A stretch of DNA of 64,000 nucleotides from contig NC_079878.1 of NCBI RefSeq assembly GCF_029227915.1, forward strand, positions 34,127,501-34,191,500. Reading direction: 5' to 3'. The stretch comes from Hydractinia symbiolongicarpus (Eukaryota; Cnidaria; Hydrozoa; Anthoathecata; Hydractiniidae). A program made the position numbers and the translations under genes. Position 1 is the first letter of the stretch. Every line of letters begins with the position of its first letter. Shown one piece after another: positions 1-10,026 of this stretch. Under the pieces are notes generated by a model. That model saw only the letters and a program-made list of their open reading frames with translations, had not been told where the DNA came from and did not search any database.

Positions 1-352
1 TAATCGCTGAGTTACGGCAATCACGTCAAATTACGAAGAATGTTATTTCTTGGAGTCCAATTTTCTCAATTATCACATTTCTCAGGTCACAGTCCAAAGG
101 AAGTTCAATTAAGTCCCACAGGCAATCGTTTCACTGTTAAAAGCGATGCAACTTAGTAATCTCAGAAAAATATCCCTAAATACATGTCGGTACGAATATG
201 TGACACAACCGTTGTAACTCGAACGGACTGACACCGTTATAAAGTCAATGAAATGTAGTTTGTGAAACTGTCGCTATTTCTTCAGCGCACGATAACTTCT
301 AGGATTGTTCCCACAGTAAAAAATGACTTTCTAATCTAAATTTTTAAATGAA

Positions 353-585
353 GCGCTACCACAGCGCCCAGTGTAATCGCTGAGTTCCGGCAATCATGTC
401 AAATTAAGAAGAATGTTATTTCTTAGCGTCCAATTTTCTCATTTATCACATTTATCAGGTCACAGTCCAAAGTTAGTTCAATTAAGTCCCACAGTCAATC
501 ATTTCACTGTTACAAGCGATGCAACCTAGTAATATCAGATAAATATCGCAAAATACATACTTTTTTATCTTAATTTTTAATTGAA
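353..585. repeat. 233-bp deletion variant of the satellite monomer
   Basis: This monomer lacks about 140 bp. The sequence runs normally to AAATACAT and then joins directly to the 3' part ACTTTTTTATC, skipping the CCGTT/AACGG repeats and the GGATTGG motif. The same deletion recurs at 2821-3053. Confidence 0.9.
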
Positions 586-2468
586 GCGCTACCACAGCGC
601 CCAGTGTAATCGCTGAGTTCCGGCAATCATGTCAAATTAAGAAGAATGTTATTTCCTGGAGTCCAATTTTCTCATTTATCACATTTATCAGGTCACAGTC
701 AAAAGTTAGTTCAATTAAGTCCCACAGTCAATCGTTTCACTGTTAAAAGCGATGCAACCTAGTAATATCAGATAAATATCGCTACATACATGTTGGTACG
801 AATATGTGACCCAGCCGTTGTATCTCAAACGGACTGACACCGTTAGAAAGTCAATGAAATGTAGCTTTTGAAACTGTCGCTATTTCTTCAGCGCGCGATA
901 ACGGCTAGGATTGGTCCCACAGTAAAGAATGATTTATTTATACAAACTTTTAAATAAAGCGCTACCACAGCGCCCAGTGTAATCGCTGAGTTACGGCAAT
1001 CATGTCAAATTAACAAGAATGTTTTTTCTTGGTTTCCAATTTTCTCATTTATCACATTTATCAGGTCACAGTCCAAAGTTAGTTCAATTAAGTCCCACAG
1101 TCAATCATTTCACTGTTACAAGCGATGCAACCTAGTAATATCAGATAAATATCGCTAAATACATGTTGGTACGAAAATGTGACCCAACCGTTAAAACTCA
1201 AACGGACTGACACCGTTAGAAAGTCAGTGAAATATAGTATTTGAAACTGTCTCTATTTCTTCAACGCGCTAACGGCTAGGATTGGTCCCACAGTAAAAAA
1301 TGACTTTTTTATCTTAATTTTTAATTGAAGCGCTACCACAGCGCCCAGTGTAATCGCTGAGATTCGGCAATCATTTTAAATTAAGAAGGATGTTATTTCT
1401 TGGAGTCCAATTGTCTCACTTTCACATTTATAAGGTCACAGTCCATAATGAGTTCAATTAAGTTCCACAGTCAATCGCTTCACTGTTAAAAGCCATACAA
1501 CATAGGAATATCAGAAAAATATCGCTAAATGCATGTAGGCACGAATATGTGATCCAACCGTAGTAACTCAAACTAACTGACACTGTTAGAAAGTCAAGGA
1601 AATGTAGTTTTCGAAATTGTCGCTATTTCTTCAGCGCGCGATAACGGATAGGATTGGTCCCACAGTGAAGAATGACTTATTTATCTAAAATTTTAAATGA
1701 AACGCTACCACAGCGCCCAGTGTAATCGCTGAGTTCCGGCAATCATGTCAAATTGAGAAGAATGTTATTTCTTGGAGTCCAATTTTCTCAATTATCACAT
1801 TTATCAGGTCACAGTCGAAAGTAAGTTCAATTAAGTCCCACAGGCAATCGTTTCACTGTTAAAAGCGATGCAACCTAGTAATCTCAGAAAAATATCGCTA
1901 AATACATGTCGGTACGAATATGTGACACAACCGTTGTAACTCGAACGGACTGACACCGTTATAAAGTCAATGAAATGTAGTTTGTGAAACTGTCGCTAAT
2001 TCTTCAGCGCGCTATAACGGATAGGATTGGTTCCACAGTGAAGAATTACTTATTTATCTAAAATTTCAAATGAAGCGCTACCACAGCGCTCAGTGTAATC
2101 GCTGAGTTCCGGCAATCATGTCAAATTAAGAAGAATGTTATTTCCTGGAGTCCAATTTTCTCATTTATCACATTTATCAGGTCACAGTCGAAAGTTAGTT
2201 CAATTAAGTCCCACAGTCAATGGTTTCACTGTTAAAACCGATGCAACCTAGTAATATCAGATAAATATCGCTAAATACATGTTGGTACGAATATGTGACC
2301 CAGCCGTTGTATCTCAAACGGACTGACACCGTTAGAAAGTCAATGAAATGTAGCTTTTGAAACTGTCGCTAATTCTTCAGCGCGCGATAACGGCTAGGAT
2401 TGGTCCCACAGTAAAGAATGATTTATTTATATAAACTTTTAAATAAAGCGCTACCACAGCGCCCAGCG

Positions 2469-3121
2469 TAATCGCTGAGTTACGGCAATCACGTCAAATT
2501 ACGAAGAATGTTATTTCTTGGAGTCCAATTTTCTCAATTATCACATTTCTCAGGTCACAGTCCAAAGGAAGTTCAATTAAGTCCCACAGGCAATCGTTTC
2601 ACTGTTAAAAGCGATGCAACCTAGTAATCTCAGAAAAATATCCCTAAATACATGTCGGTACGAATATGTGACACAACCGTTGTAACTCGAACGGACTGAC
2701 ACCGTTATAAAGTCAATGTAATGTAGTTTGTGAAACTGTCGCTATTTCTTCAGCGCACGATAACGGATAGGATTGTTCCCACAGTAAAAAATGACTTTCT
2801 AATCTAAATTTTTAAATGAAGCGCTACCACAGCGCCCAGTGTAATCGCTGAGTTCCGGCAATCATGTCAAATTAAGAAGAATGTTATTTCTTGGCGTCCA
2901 ATTTTCTCATTTATCACATTTATCAGGTCACAGTCCAAAGTTAGTTCAATTAAGTCCCACAGTCAATCATTTCACTGTTACAAGCGATGCAACCTAGTAA
3001 TATCAGATAAATATCGCTAAATACATACTTTTTTATCTTAATTTTTAATTGAAGCGCTACCACAGCGCCCAGTGTAATCGCTGAGTTCCGGCAATCATGT
3101 CAAATTAAGAAGAATGTTATT
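2469..3121. repeat. Duplicated satellite block (counterpart of 1-653)
   Basis: This block matches 1-653 at an offset of 2,468 bp, including private variants (TTACGAAGAATG, CAAAGGAAGTTC, ACATTTCTCAGG) and the 233-bp short monomer. The match is lost after the shared GAATGTTATTT, where one copy continues CCTGGAG and the other CTTGGCG. The left copy probably began before the window. Confidence 0.75.
2821..3053. repeat. Second copy of the 233-bp deletion monomer
   Basis: It has the same internal junction as the short monomer at 353-585, at an offset of exactly 2,468 bp. Flanking monomers match at the same offset, so the short monomer was copied inside a larger block rather than arising twice. Confidence 0.9.
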
Positions 3122-5467
3122 TCTTGGCGTCCAATTTTCTCATTTATCACATTTATCAGGTCACAGTCCAAAGTTAGTTCAATTAAGTCCCACAGTCAAT
3201 CATTTCACTGTTACAAGCGATGCAACCTAGTAATATCAGATAAATATCGCTAAATACATGTTGGTACGAAAATGTGACCCAACCGTTAAAACTCAAACGG
3301 ACTGACACCGTTAGAAAGTCAGTAAAATGTAGTATTTGAAACTGTCTCTATTTCTTCAGCGCGCTAACGGCTAGGATTGGTCCCACAGTAAAAAATGACT
3401 TTTTTTATCTTAATTCTTAATTGAAGCGCTACCACAGCGCCCAGTGTAATCGCTGAGGTTCGGCAATCATTTTAAATTAAGAAGAATGTTATTTCCTGGA
3501 GTCCAATTTTCTCATTTATCACATTTATCAGGTCACAGTCAAAAGTTAGTTTAATTAAGTCCCACAGACAATCGTTTTACTGTTAAAAGCGATGCAACCT
3601 AGTAATATCAGATAAATATTGCTTAATACATGTTGGTACGAATATGTGACCCAGCCGTTGTATCTCAAACGGACTGACACCGTTAGAAAGTCAATGAAAT
3701 GTTGTTTTTGAAACTGTCGCTATTTCTTCAGCGTGCGATAACGGCTAGGATTGGTCCCACAGTAAAGAATGATTTATTTATATAAGTTTTTAAATAAAGC
3801 GCTACCACAGCGCCCAGTGTAATCGCTGAGTTACGGCAATCACGTCAAATTACGAAGAATGTTATTTCTTGGAGTCCAATTGTCTCATTTATCACATTTA
3901 TCAGGTCACAGTCCAAAGTTAGTTCAATTAAGTCCCACAGTCAATCATTTCACTGTTACAAGCGATGCAACCTAGTAATATCAGATAAATATTGCTAAAT
4001 ACATGTTGGTACAAAAATGTGACCAAACCGTTAAAACTCAAACGGACTGACACCGTTAGAAAGTCAGTAAAATGTAGTATTTGAAACTGTCTCTATTTCT
4101 TCAGCGCGCTAACGGCTAGCATTGGTCCCACAGTAAAAAATGACTTTTTTATCTTAATTTTTAATTGAAGCGCTACCACAGGGCCCAGTGTAATCGCTGA
4201 GGTTCGGCAATCATTTTAATTTAAGAAGAATGTTATTTCTTGGAGTCCAATTGTCTCACTTTCACATTTATAAGGTCACAGTCCATAATGAGTTCAATTA
4301 AGTTCCACAGTAAATCGCTTCACTGTTAAAAGCCATACAACATAGGAATATCAGAAAAATATCGCTAAATGCATGTAGGCACGAATATGTGACCCAACCA
4401 TTGTAACTCAAAGGAACTGACACCTTTAGAAAGTCAGTGAAATGTAGTACTTGAAACTGTCTCTATTACTTTAGCGCGCAATAACTGCTACGATTGGTTC
4501 CACAGTAAAAAATGACTTATTAATCTAAATTTTTAAATGAAGCGCTACCTCAGCGAGCAGTGTAATCGCTGAGTTCCGGCAATCATGTCAAATTAAGAAA
4601 AATGGTTTTTCTTGGAGTCCAATTTTCTCATTTATCACATTTATCAGGTCACAGTGCAAAGTTAGTTCAATTAAGACCCACAGTCAATCGTTTCACTGTT
4701 AAAAGCGATGCAACCTAGTAATATCAGATAAATATTGCTAAATACATGTTGGTACGAATATGTGACCCAGCCGTTGTATCTCAAACGGACTGACACCGTT
4801 AGAAAGCCAATGAAATGTAGTTTTTGAAACTGTTGCTACTTTTTAAGCGCGCTATAACGGATAGGATTGGTCCCACAGTAAAGAATGACTTATTTATCTA
4901 AATTTTTAAATGAAGCGCTACCACAGCGCCCTTTGTAATCGCTGAGTTCCGGCAATCACGTCAACTTAAGAAGAATGTTTTTCTTGGAGTCCAATTTTCT
5001 CATTTATCACATTTATCAGGTCACAGTCAAAAGTTAGTTCAATTAAGTCCCACAGTCAATCGTTTCACTGTTAAAAGCGATGCAACCTAGTAATATCAGA
5101 TAAATATCGCTAAATACATGTTGGTACGAATATGTGACCCAGCCGTTGTATCTCAAACGGACTGACACCGTTAGAAAGTCAATGAAATGTAATTTTTGAA
5201 ATTGTCGCTATTTCTTCAGCGCACGATAACTTCTAAGATTGGTCCCACAGTAAAAAATGACTTATTAATCTAAATTTTTAAATGAAGCGCTACAAAAGCG
5301 CCCAGTGTAATCGCTGAGTTGCGGCAATCATGTCAAATTAAGAAAAATGGTTTTTCTTGGAGTCCAATTTTCTCATTTATCACATTTATCAGGTCACAGT
5401 CCAAAGTTAGTTCAATTAAGTCCCACAGTCAATCATTTCACTGTTACAAGCGATGCAACCTAGTAAT

Positions 5468-5473
5468 ATCAGA
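5468..5473. other. Target-site duplication (left), LINE copy 1
   Basis: ATCAGA is the last satellite sequence before the element and recurs at 10182-10187. The unoccupied counterpart at 15015-15020 has it once, so a 6-bp duplication is supported by direct comparison. Confidence 0.85.
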
Positions 5474-5512
5474 AGAAGACTAGAGATTTTTTAGACGGCA
5501 GCAGGTTGAAAG
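5474..5512 (+). promoter_or_regulatory. LINE 5' leader with YY1-like motif at the ORF1 start
   Basis: These 39 nt lie between the insertion boundary and the ORF1 ATG. The ORF1 start codon sits in AAGATGGCGGC (5511-5521 region), which agrees with the known YY1 consensus (AAnATGGCGnC). LINE promoters are internal and several animal elements carry such a site near +1, so a promoter role is an inference. The 5' AGAAGAC start cannot be placed to the base, because satellite and element both have AGA-type sequence there. Confidence 0.5.
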
Positions 5513-6919
5513 ATGGCGGCTAAAGATATCTTAGTAAATTACACCGAGGATATGGAAACATTAGAAGAAAGCGTTTTGCAATCTATTAAAAATATTCATG
5601 GAAGAAAGAAACGTGCAGATATGGACAGTATTATTGTTGAGTCGAAAGAATTCAGTCCAGAAAAGGTAAAATATACTGTTCAACGACTTTGCGATACTGA
5701 TAAACTTTTTCTCATAAACAGACGAGGATTACCTAGCTATAGGATAAGTAAAAACATTTTTACTGGCAAAATTACGAGTGTTGATAGGGAAGAAGGAGAA
5801 GATGATATCCAAGAACCAGATGAAAAAGTAGACCACCTCGATCTTCTCGCTCAGGAACTACAACAGGTTAAAAACTTTGAAGTTTTAAAAGAAATAGTTA
5901 AAATGGTATCGGACCTGAAAGAATACGTCTCGTATGAAGTCGGTAAATTAAGAAGAAATATGGTAAATGATTTGGTTGTTCACTTGAAGGAAGAAAACGA
6001 TTTTTTAAAAAACGAGATAAAAGAATCTCAAAGTTTGTTGAGGGACGTTTTGTTACAAGACATAAACATAAATAATTATGAAAAAATTAAAAACAAATCA
6101 GAAACCAATGATTGGAACGAAGTAAAGAAAGGTCCCTCGGGAAAAATAGAGAAACGATATAATAATAGATTCAGTCTTTCAAATCGGTTTAGTACACTTC
6201 AGAACGAACAAAACAACAATAATCACTATGACGCACAACCACTTACGAATAATCAAAGTTACGCACCACCACAACCAAATAAATCTATAAGAAGACCAAA
6301 TCCCGTTATTAACCTTTCTCCAGAAAGAGATCTTTTACAACATAACATCAAATCATCTGAAACCCGTAAAAATAAAAAGAAGATTAGAATTATCAGTGAT
6401 AGCATCGCAAAAGGCATAAATACTCGAGAATTCAATAATCATTTGAGAAACGGTGATGCAAGATTTAAAGTTTTTCCTGGTTCAAATATTAAAAATTTGG
6501 GTCATTACTCTCTACCAACCTTAGTAGATGAGAATCCAGAAATAGTAGTTGTGCATGTTGGAATAAACGACTTGCTGGATATAAAGAGAAATAAATCATC
6601 AGTTAATGAAATTGCAGAAAAAATAATCAAACTATCACGCGTATACATCGATCATGGCGTCGAAAAAGTTTTTATTTCAAGTGTTATTATCTGTACTCGT
6701 ATTGAATTTGAGTTTATCAAATCGTTAAATCATATACTTGAGAACGAGGCAAAGAAATATGGCTATATTTTTATCGACAATAGTAATATTATGGAATCTA
6801 ATTTATGGAAAGATGGATTACATCTAATGGAAAGTGGTAAAGTTTTGTTAGCTAATAATTTCTTATTTTATATAAATAATTTTTTAGGTCTGGATTTTAT
6901 AGAAACGAATGTATACTGA
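5513..6919 (+). CDS. LINE ORF1 protein: winged-helix-like segment, coiled coil, SGNH-type esterase domain (468 aa)
   Basis: This is probably the nucleic-acid-binding and packaging protein of the retrotransposon. Residues about 15-82 look like a small winged-helix fold: helices, then a two-strand hairpin around KLFLINRRGLPSYRI (inferred from pattern). Residues about 104-182 are charged and heptad-like, probably a coiled coil for oligomerisation. Residues 190-290 are a basic linker rich in N, Q and K. Residues 291-455 match the SGNH hydrolase pattern: SDSIAKG with Ser297 (block I), PGSNI with Gly323 (block II), GIND with Asn352 (block III), and DGLH with Asp434/His437 (block V), so all catalytic positions are present. 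Esterase domains in ORF1 are known in CR1-like elements; their role is unsettled. The ATG lies in a strong context (AAGATGG). The stop at 6917 is followed at once by the ORF2 frame. Confidence 0.9.
   Translation: MAAKDILVNYTEDMETLEESVLQSIKNIHGRKKRADMDSIIVESKEFSPEKVKYTVQRLCDTDKLFLINRRGLPSYRISKNIFTGKITSVDREEGEDDIQEPDEKVDHLDLLAQELQQVKNFEVLKEIVKMVSDLKEYVSYEVGKLRRNMVNDLVVHLKEENDFLKNEIKESQSLLRDVLLQDININNYEKIKNKSETNDWNEVKKGPSGKIEKRYNNRFSLSNRFSTLQNEQNNNNHYDAQPLTNNQSYAPPQPNKSIRRPNPVINLSPERDLLQHNIKSSETRKNKKKIRIISDSIAKGINTREFNNHLRNGDARFKVFPGSNIKNLGHYSLPTLVDENPEIVVVHVGINDLLDIKRNKSSVNEIAEKIIKLSRVYIDHGVEKVFISSVIICTRIEFEFIKSLNHILENEAKKYGYIFIDNSNIMESNLWKDGLHLMESGKVLLANNFLFYINNFLGLDFIETNVY
6880..6886 (+). promoter_or_regulatory. 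Candidate -1 ribosomal frameshift site TTTTTTA (ORF1/ORF2 overlap)
   Basis: In the ORF1 frame the codons are AAT TTT TTA (456-458), a perfect X XXY YYZ heptamer; U UUU UUA is the well-known retroviral type. The ORF2 frame is -1 to ORF1, and its last upstream stop (TAA, 6877-6879) lies immediately before the heptamer. The two frames overlap only from 6880 to 6919. A slip here would give a fusion of 458 ORF1 codons with 1,046 ORF2-frame codons, about 1,504 aa. I see no strong stem 5-9 nt downstream. Function is inferred. Confidence 0.55.
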
Positions 6920-7116
6920 TTTCTGATAGGATAAGCACTGAACTTACGGCATCCTGCTCCCAGGGTGTAACACATCCATATGGGGTTACTTCTTCTGAAT
7001 GCAATAAGGAATTAAATGATCAATTTGAGACTGACCAATCACATGATTCTACATATAATTTACAAAATTCTCTGAAAAATGTCTGTGATATTAGAATCAA
7101 AAATCCTTTCAATCTA

Positions 7117-10026
7117 TTGATAGGATATTTGAATATAAATAGTTTAAGGAAAAAAATAATTGACTTAAGGGAAATCTTTGTGAAATTTGCTCCTGATTAT
7201 TTTGTATTATCTGAAACAAAATTAGATAGTACTTTTCCAAATAGTCAATTTACTATTGATGATTATGAATTAAGATCTAGAAAAGATCGGGATAAAAATG
7301 GGGGTGGGCTAATTGAGTATGTAAAAAAGGGAGTGGTTTGTAAGCAAATAAACATAGCTAACCTTACAAGTAATGAAATTATATGTTCTGAGCTAAACGT
7401 CAGAAACAAAAAATGGACTATTATCACCCTTTATCGTCCACCACGTCATTCTAATCTTCAAAGTTTCTTTGAAGATTTGGAGAAAATTCTAAACAAAACA
7501 CTCTCATTTTGTGATAACATCATTGTGATGGGGGACATAAACATTGATACTCATAATAAAAACGAAATAATAAATTATCATTACATAACTTCTCTTTGCG
7601 ATACTTTTGACCTAAAAAACTTAGTCAAAGACAAAACATGTTTTGCAAGTGAACAAGGAACATCAATTGATGTTATTTTAACAAATAAACAAAGGTCTTT
7701 TCAAAACACTATGGTTACTGAGACTGGACTCAGTGACCATCATCTGATGATTACAACTTTCCTAAGATCTCATCTGGTAAGATTGAAACCAAAACTAATT
7801 GTTTATAGAAGTAACAGAAAGTTTGATAAGAGAAAGTTTCTTTCTGATGTTAGGAATACACGTTTTGATTTTAATGAAAATGACCCTGCTTCAAATTACG
7901 ACCACTTGACAAAAACGTTTAGTTCTATTATTGAAAAGCATGCCCCGTTAAAACAGAAACTGCTCAGGGGAAATGAAGCACCTTTTATGAATAAAGAACT
8001 TAGGCAAGCCATTTATACCAGGTCAAGATTTAAAAACCGATACAATAAAGATCCTACTGAAGAAAACAAGATTAACTATAAAAAACAACGAAATAAGTGT
8101 GTTGGACTCAGAAAGAAAGCCATAAAAATGTATTTTAAAAATGTTATAGATTCTGGGATTGTAGAAAATAAAACTTTTTGGAAAACTATTAAGCCGTTTA
8201 TAACCAATAAAAGTGGTTTGAACAATGATAACATTATGATTATCAAAGATGGTGCTCAGATAACCAATGACAGTGAGCTTGCTGAATTATTTAATGAACA
8301 CTATATTAACATTGTAGAAAAAAGTAGTGGAACCAAGCCAATATCAATTGATTATCGAAATTCCTTAGACAAAGAGAGACTAATTAATGAGATAATTAAA
8401 ACATACGAGAGTCATCCGAGTATTGTCAAAATTAAAGCCTGCAACGAAAATATAAATTTTTTTAACTTTGAGGAGGTAGATGACAACACAATCAAAAAAC
8501 TTTTTACTAATTTAAACATAAATTCCTCTCCAGGTAGAGACAAAATACCCCCAAAGCTTGTGAAGTTAGCTAGTGAATATCTGATTGGCCCATTGAAAAA
8601 TGCTATAAACAGCAGCATAAAATTGAATATTTTTCCCGATGGAGCCAAACGTGCAACGGTAGCACCTCTTGACAAAGGAGGCAAAGACAAACATAGCATT
8701 AAAAATTTTAGACCTGTCAGTGTGTTGAATGTATTTTCAAAATTCTATGAAAACATAATGAAGGATCAAATCATGTCTTTCATAGAATCGAAACTTTCAA
8801 TATTTTTGTCAGCCTATCGGAAAAACTATAACACACAGCATGTCTTAATTCGTTTACTAGAAGAATGGAAAAAAAAACTTGATAAGAATTACGTGGTTGG
8901 TGCAGTCTTAATGGATCTATCAAAAGCATTCGATTGTGTGCCACATGATTTACTAATCGCTAAACTTGAGGCATATGGATTTGAAATTAATGCCCTGAAA
9001 TTTGTCCTGTCATACCTAACAAACAGAGAACAATCTACTCGTATAAACGGACACTACAGTCTTTTCCAAATGATTCTTTCAGGCGTGCCGCAAGGATCAA
9101 TCTTAGGCCCGATAATTTTTAATATTTTTCTTAACGATATTTTTCTTTTTATAACCAGAAGTGACCTACACAACTATGCTGATGATAATACATTGTCAAG
9201 CTTTTCCAATTCAATTCCAAACCTCATTAAAATTTTAGAAGGTGAGTCTGAGCAGGCGTTAGCATGGCTACATGAAAATAAAATGATTGCTAACCCTGAC
9301 AAATTTCAATGCATTATAATCAGCAAAGATAGGATAGAAAACACAAGTAGTAAACTGATAAGAATCGGAGATAAAAACATATATTCGCAAGACACAGTCA
9401 AACTGTTAGGAGTTAAAATTGACAATAACCTTAGATTTGATCAGCACTTAAATGAGGTTTGCAAGAAAGCATCTGCGCAACTAAATGCTTTGTATAGATT
9501 TAAAAACATACTTCCTTTTAAAGCTAAGAGTGTCTTAGCAGAAAGCTTTGTGTATTCAAACTTTAACTACTGTCCACTTATTTGGAATTTCTCATCTTCA
9601 AAATCACTTTCTAGGGTCGAAAAACTCCATAAGCGAGCCCTAAAATTTGTAGATAGCGGATATTCAGAGAGAAAAGAAAGGTACATTTCTACCAAGAACA
9701 AAAGTAACTACATGAAAATTATGCGAATACGAAATCTATGTATAGAGATTTTTAAATCTCTTAATAATTTAAATCCGCCATTTATGTTAGACATCTTTCA
9801 ACGCAGCGAAACAAACAGGCCAGTACGAAGTCAATATTTAAATAATCTTAAAACATTGAACTTTAATACAAAAAATTTTGGGGAAAAATGTCTTCGCTCA
9901 TTGGGGCCTAAAATTTGGAATACTTTACCTTCCGAATTGAAAAGTTGTAACAGCCTTAAAAAATTTAAAACGAAACTAAAGGAGTATGATTTCAGTCACT
10001 CGGTCTATTTAAATATTTTTTCTTAA
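7117..10026 (+). CDS. LINE ORF2 protein: AP endonuclease and reverse transcriptase
   Basis: This is the enzyme of target-primed reverse transcription: it nicks host DNA and copies element RNA from the nick. Numbering from 7117, the endonuclease (about 1-215) shows NINSL, SETKLD (Glu33), MGDINID (Asp140/Asn142), GTSIDVILT and SDHH (206-209). The reverse transcriptase (about 465-775) shows SPGRDKIP, VLMDLSKAFD (Asp600), SGVPQGSILGP and YADD (687-690). The C-terminal region ends with a W-N-LP motif (about 934-938) seen in CR1-like proteins. Codon 7117 is TTG, not ATG. The frame is open back to 6880 with no ATG, and its first in-frame ATG is at 7528 (residue 138), inside the endonuclease. The true product therefore probably begins upstream, by frameshift or reinitiation. 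No internal stop is present. Confidence 0.93.
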   Translation: MIGYLNINSLRKKIIDLREIFVKFAPDYFVLSETKLDSTFPNSQFTIDDYELRSRKDRDKNGGGLIEYVKKGVVCKQINIANLTSNEIICSELNVRNKKWTIITLYRPPRHSNLQSFFEDLEKILNKTLSFCDNIIVMGDINIDTHNKNEIINYHYITSLCDTFDLKNLVKDKTCFASEQGTSIDVILTNKQRSFQNTMVTETGLSDHHLMITTFLRSHLVRLKPKLIVYRSNRKFDKRKFLSDVRNTRFDFNENDPASNYDHLTKTFSSIIEKHAPLKQKLLRGNEAPFMNKELRQAIYTRSRFKNRYNKDPTEENKINYKKQRNKCVGLRKKAIKMYFKNVIDSGIVENKTFWKTIKPFITNKSGLNNDNIMIIKDGAQITNDSELAELFNEHYINIVEKSSGTKPISIDYRNSLDKERLINEIIKTYESHPSIVKIKACNENINFFNFEEVDDNTIKKLFTNLNINSSPGRDKIPPKLVKLASEYLIGPLKNAINSSIKLNIFPDGAKRATVAPLDKGGKDKHSIKNFRPVSVLNVFSKFYENIMKDQIMSFIESKLSIFLSAYRKNYNTQHVLIRLLEEWKKKLDKNYVVGAVLMDLSKAFDCVPHDLLIAKLEAYGFEINALKFVLSYLTNREQSTRINGHYSLFQMILSGVPQGSILGPIIFNIFLNDIFLFITRSDLHNYADDNTLSSFSNSIPNLIKILEGESEQALAWLHENKMIANPDKFQCIIISKDRIENTSSKLIRIGDKNIYSQDTVKLLGVKIDNNLRFDQHLNEVCKKASAQLNALYRFKNILPFKAKSVLAESFVYSNFNYCPLIWNFSSSKSLSRVEKLHKRALKFVDSGYSERKERYISTKNKSNYMKIMRIRNLCIEIFKSLNNLNPPFMLDIFQRSETNRPVRSQYLNNLKTLNFNTKNFGEKCLRSLGPKIWNTLPSELKSCNSLKKFKTKLKEYDFSHSVYLNIFS

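Larger units (their letters stand above)
1..5473. repeat. Satellite array, segment 1 (about 373-bp monomer)
   Basis: This is tandem head-to-tail satellite DNA with no gene. Taking the first g of GCGCTACC as the monomer start, starts lie at 353, 586, 959, 1330, 1702, 2075, 2448, 2821, 3054, 3426, 3799, 4170, 4542, 4915 and 5287, so the period is 371-373 bp apart from two 233-bp deletion monomers. Landmarks within each monomer, in order, are GCGCTACCACAGCGC, AATCGCTGAG, ATTAAGAAGAATG, TCAGGTCACAGTCC, AATTAAGTCCCACAG, GCGATGCAACCTAG, AAATATCGCTAAATACATG, AACGGACTGACACCGTT, TTCAGCGCGC and GGATTGGTCCCACAGT. The window opens 21 bp into a monomer. The segment ends where LINE copy 1 inserted. Confidence 0.97.

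Noticed and set aside
1-5473. CRISPR array or bacterial repeat
   Set aside because: The repeats are contiguous 373-bp units without unique spacers, and the inserted elements are animal-type LINEs and a piggyBac-like MITE.
8412-8699. 95-codon open frame antisense to LINE ORF2, and its twin at 29181-29468 (+)
   Set aside because: It lies wholly within the reverse-transcriptase coding region on the opposite strand and appears in both copies only because the copies are nearly identical. It has no recognisable domain.
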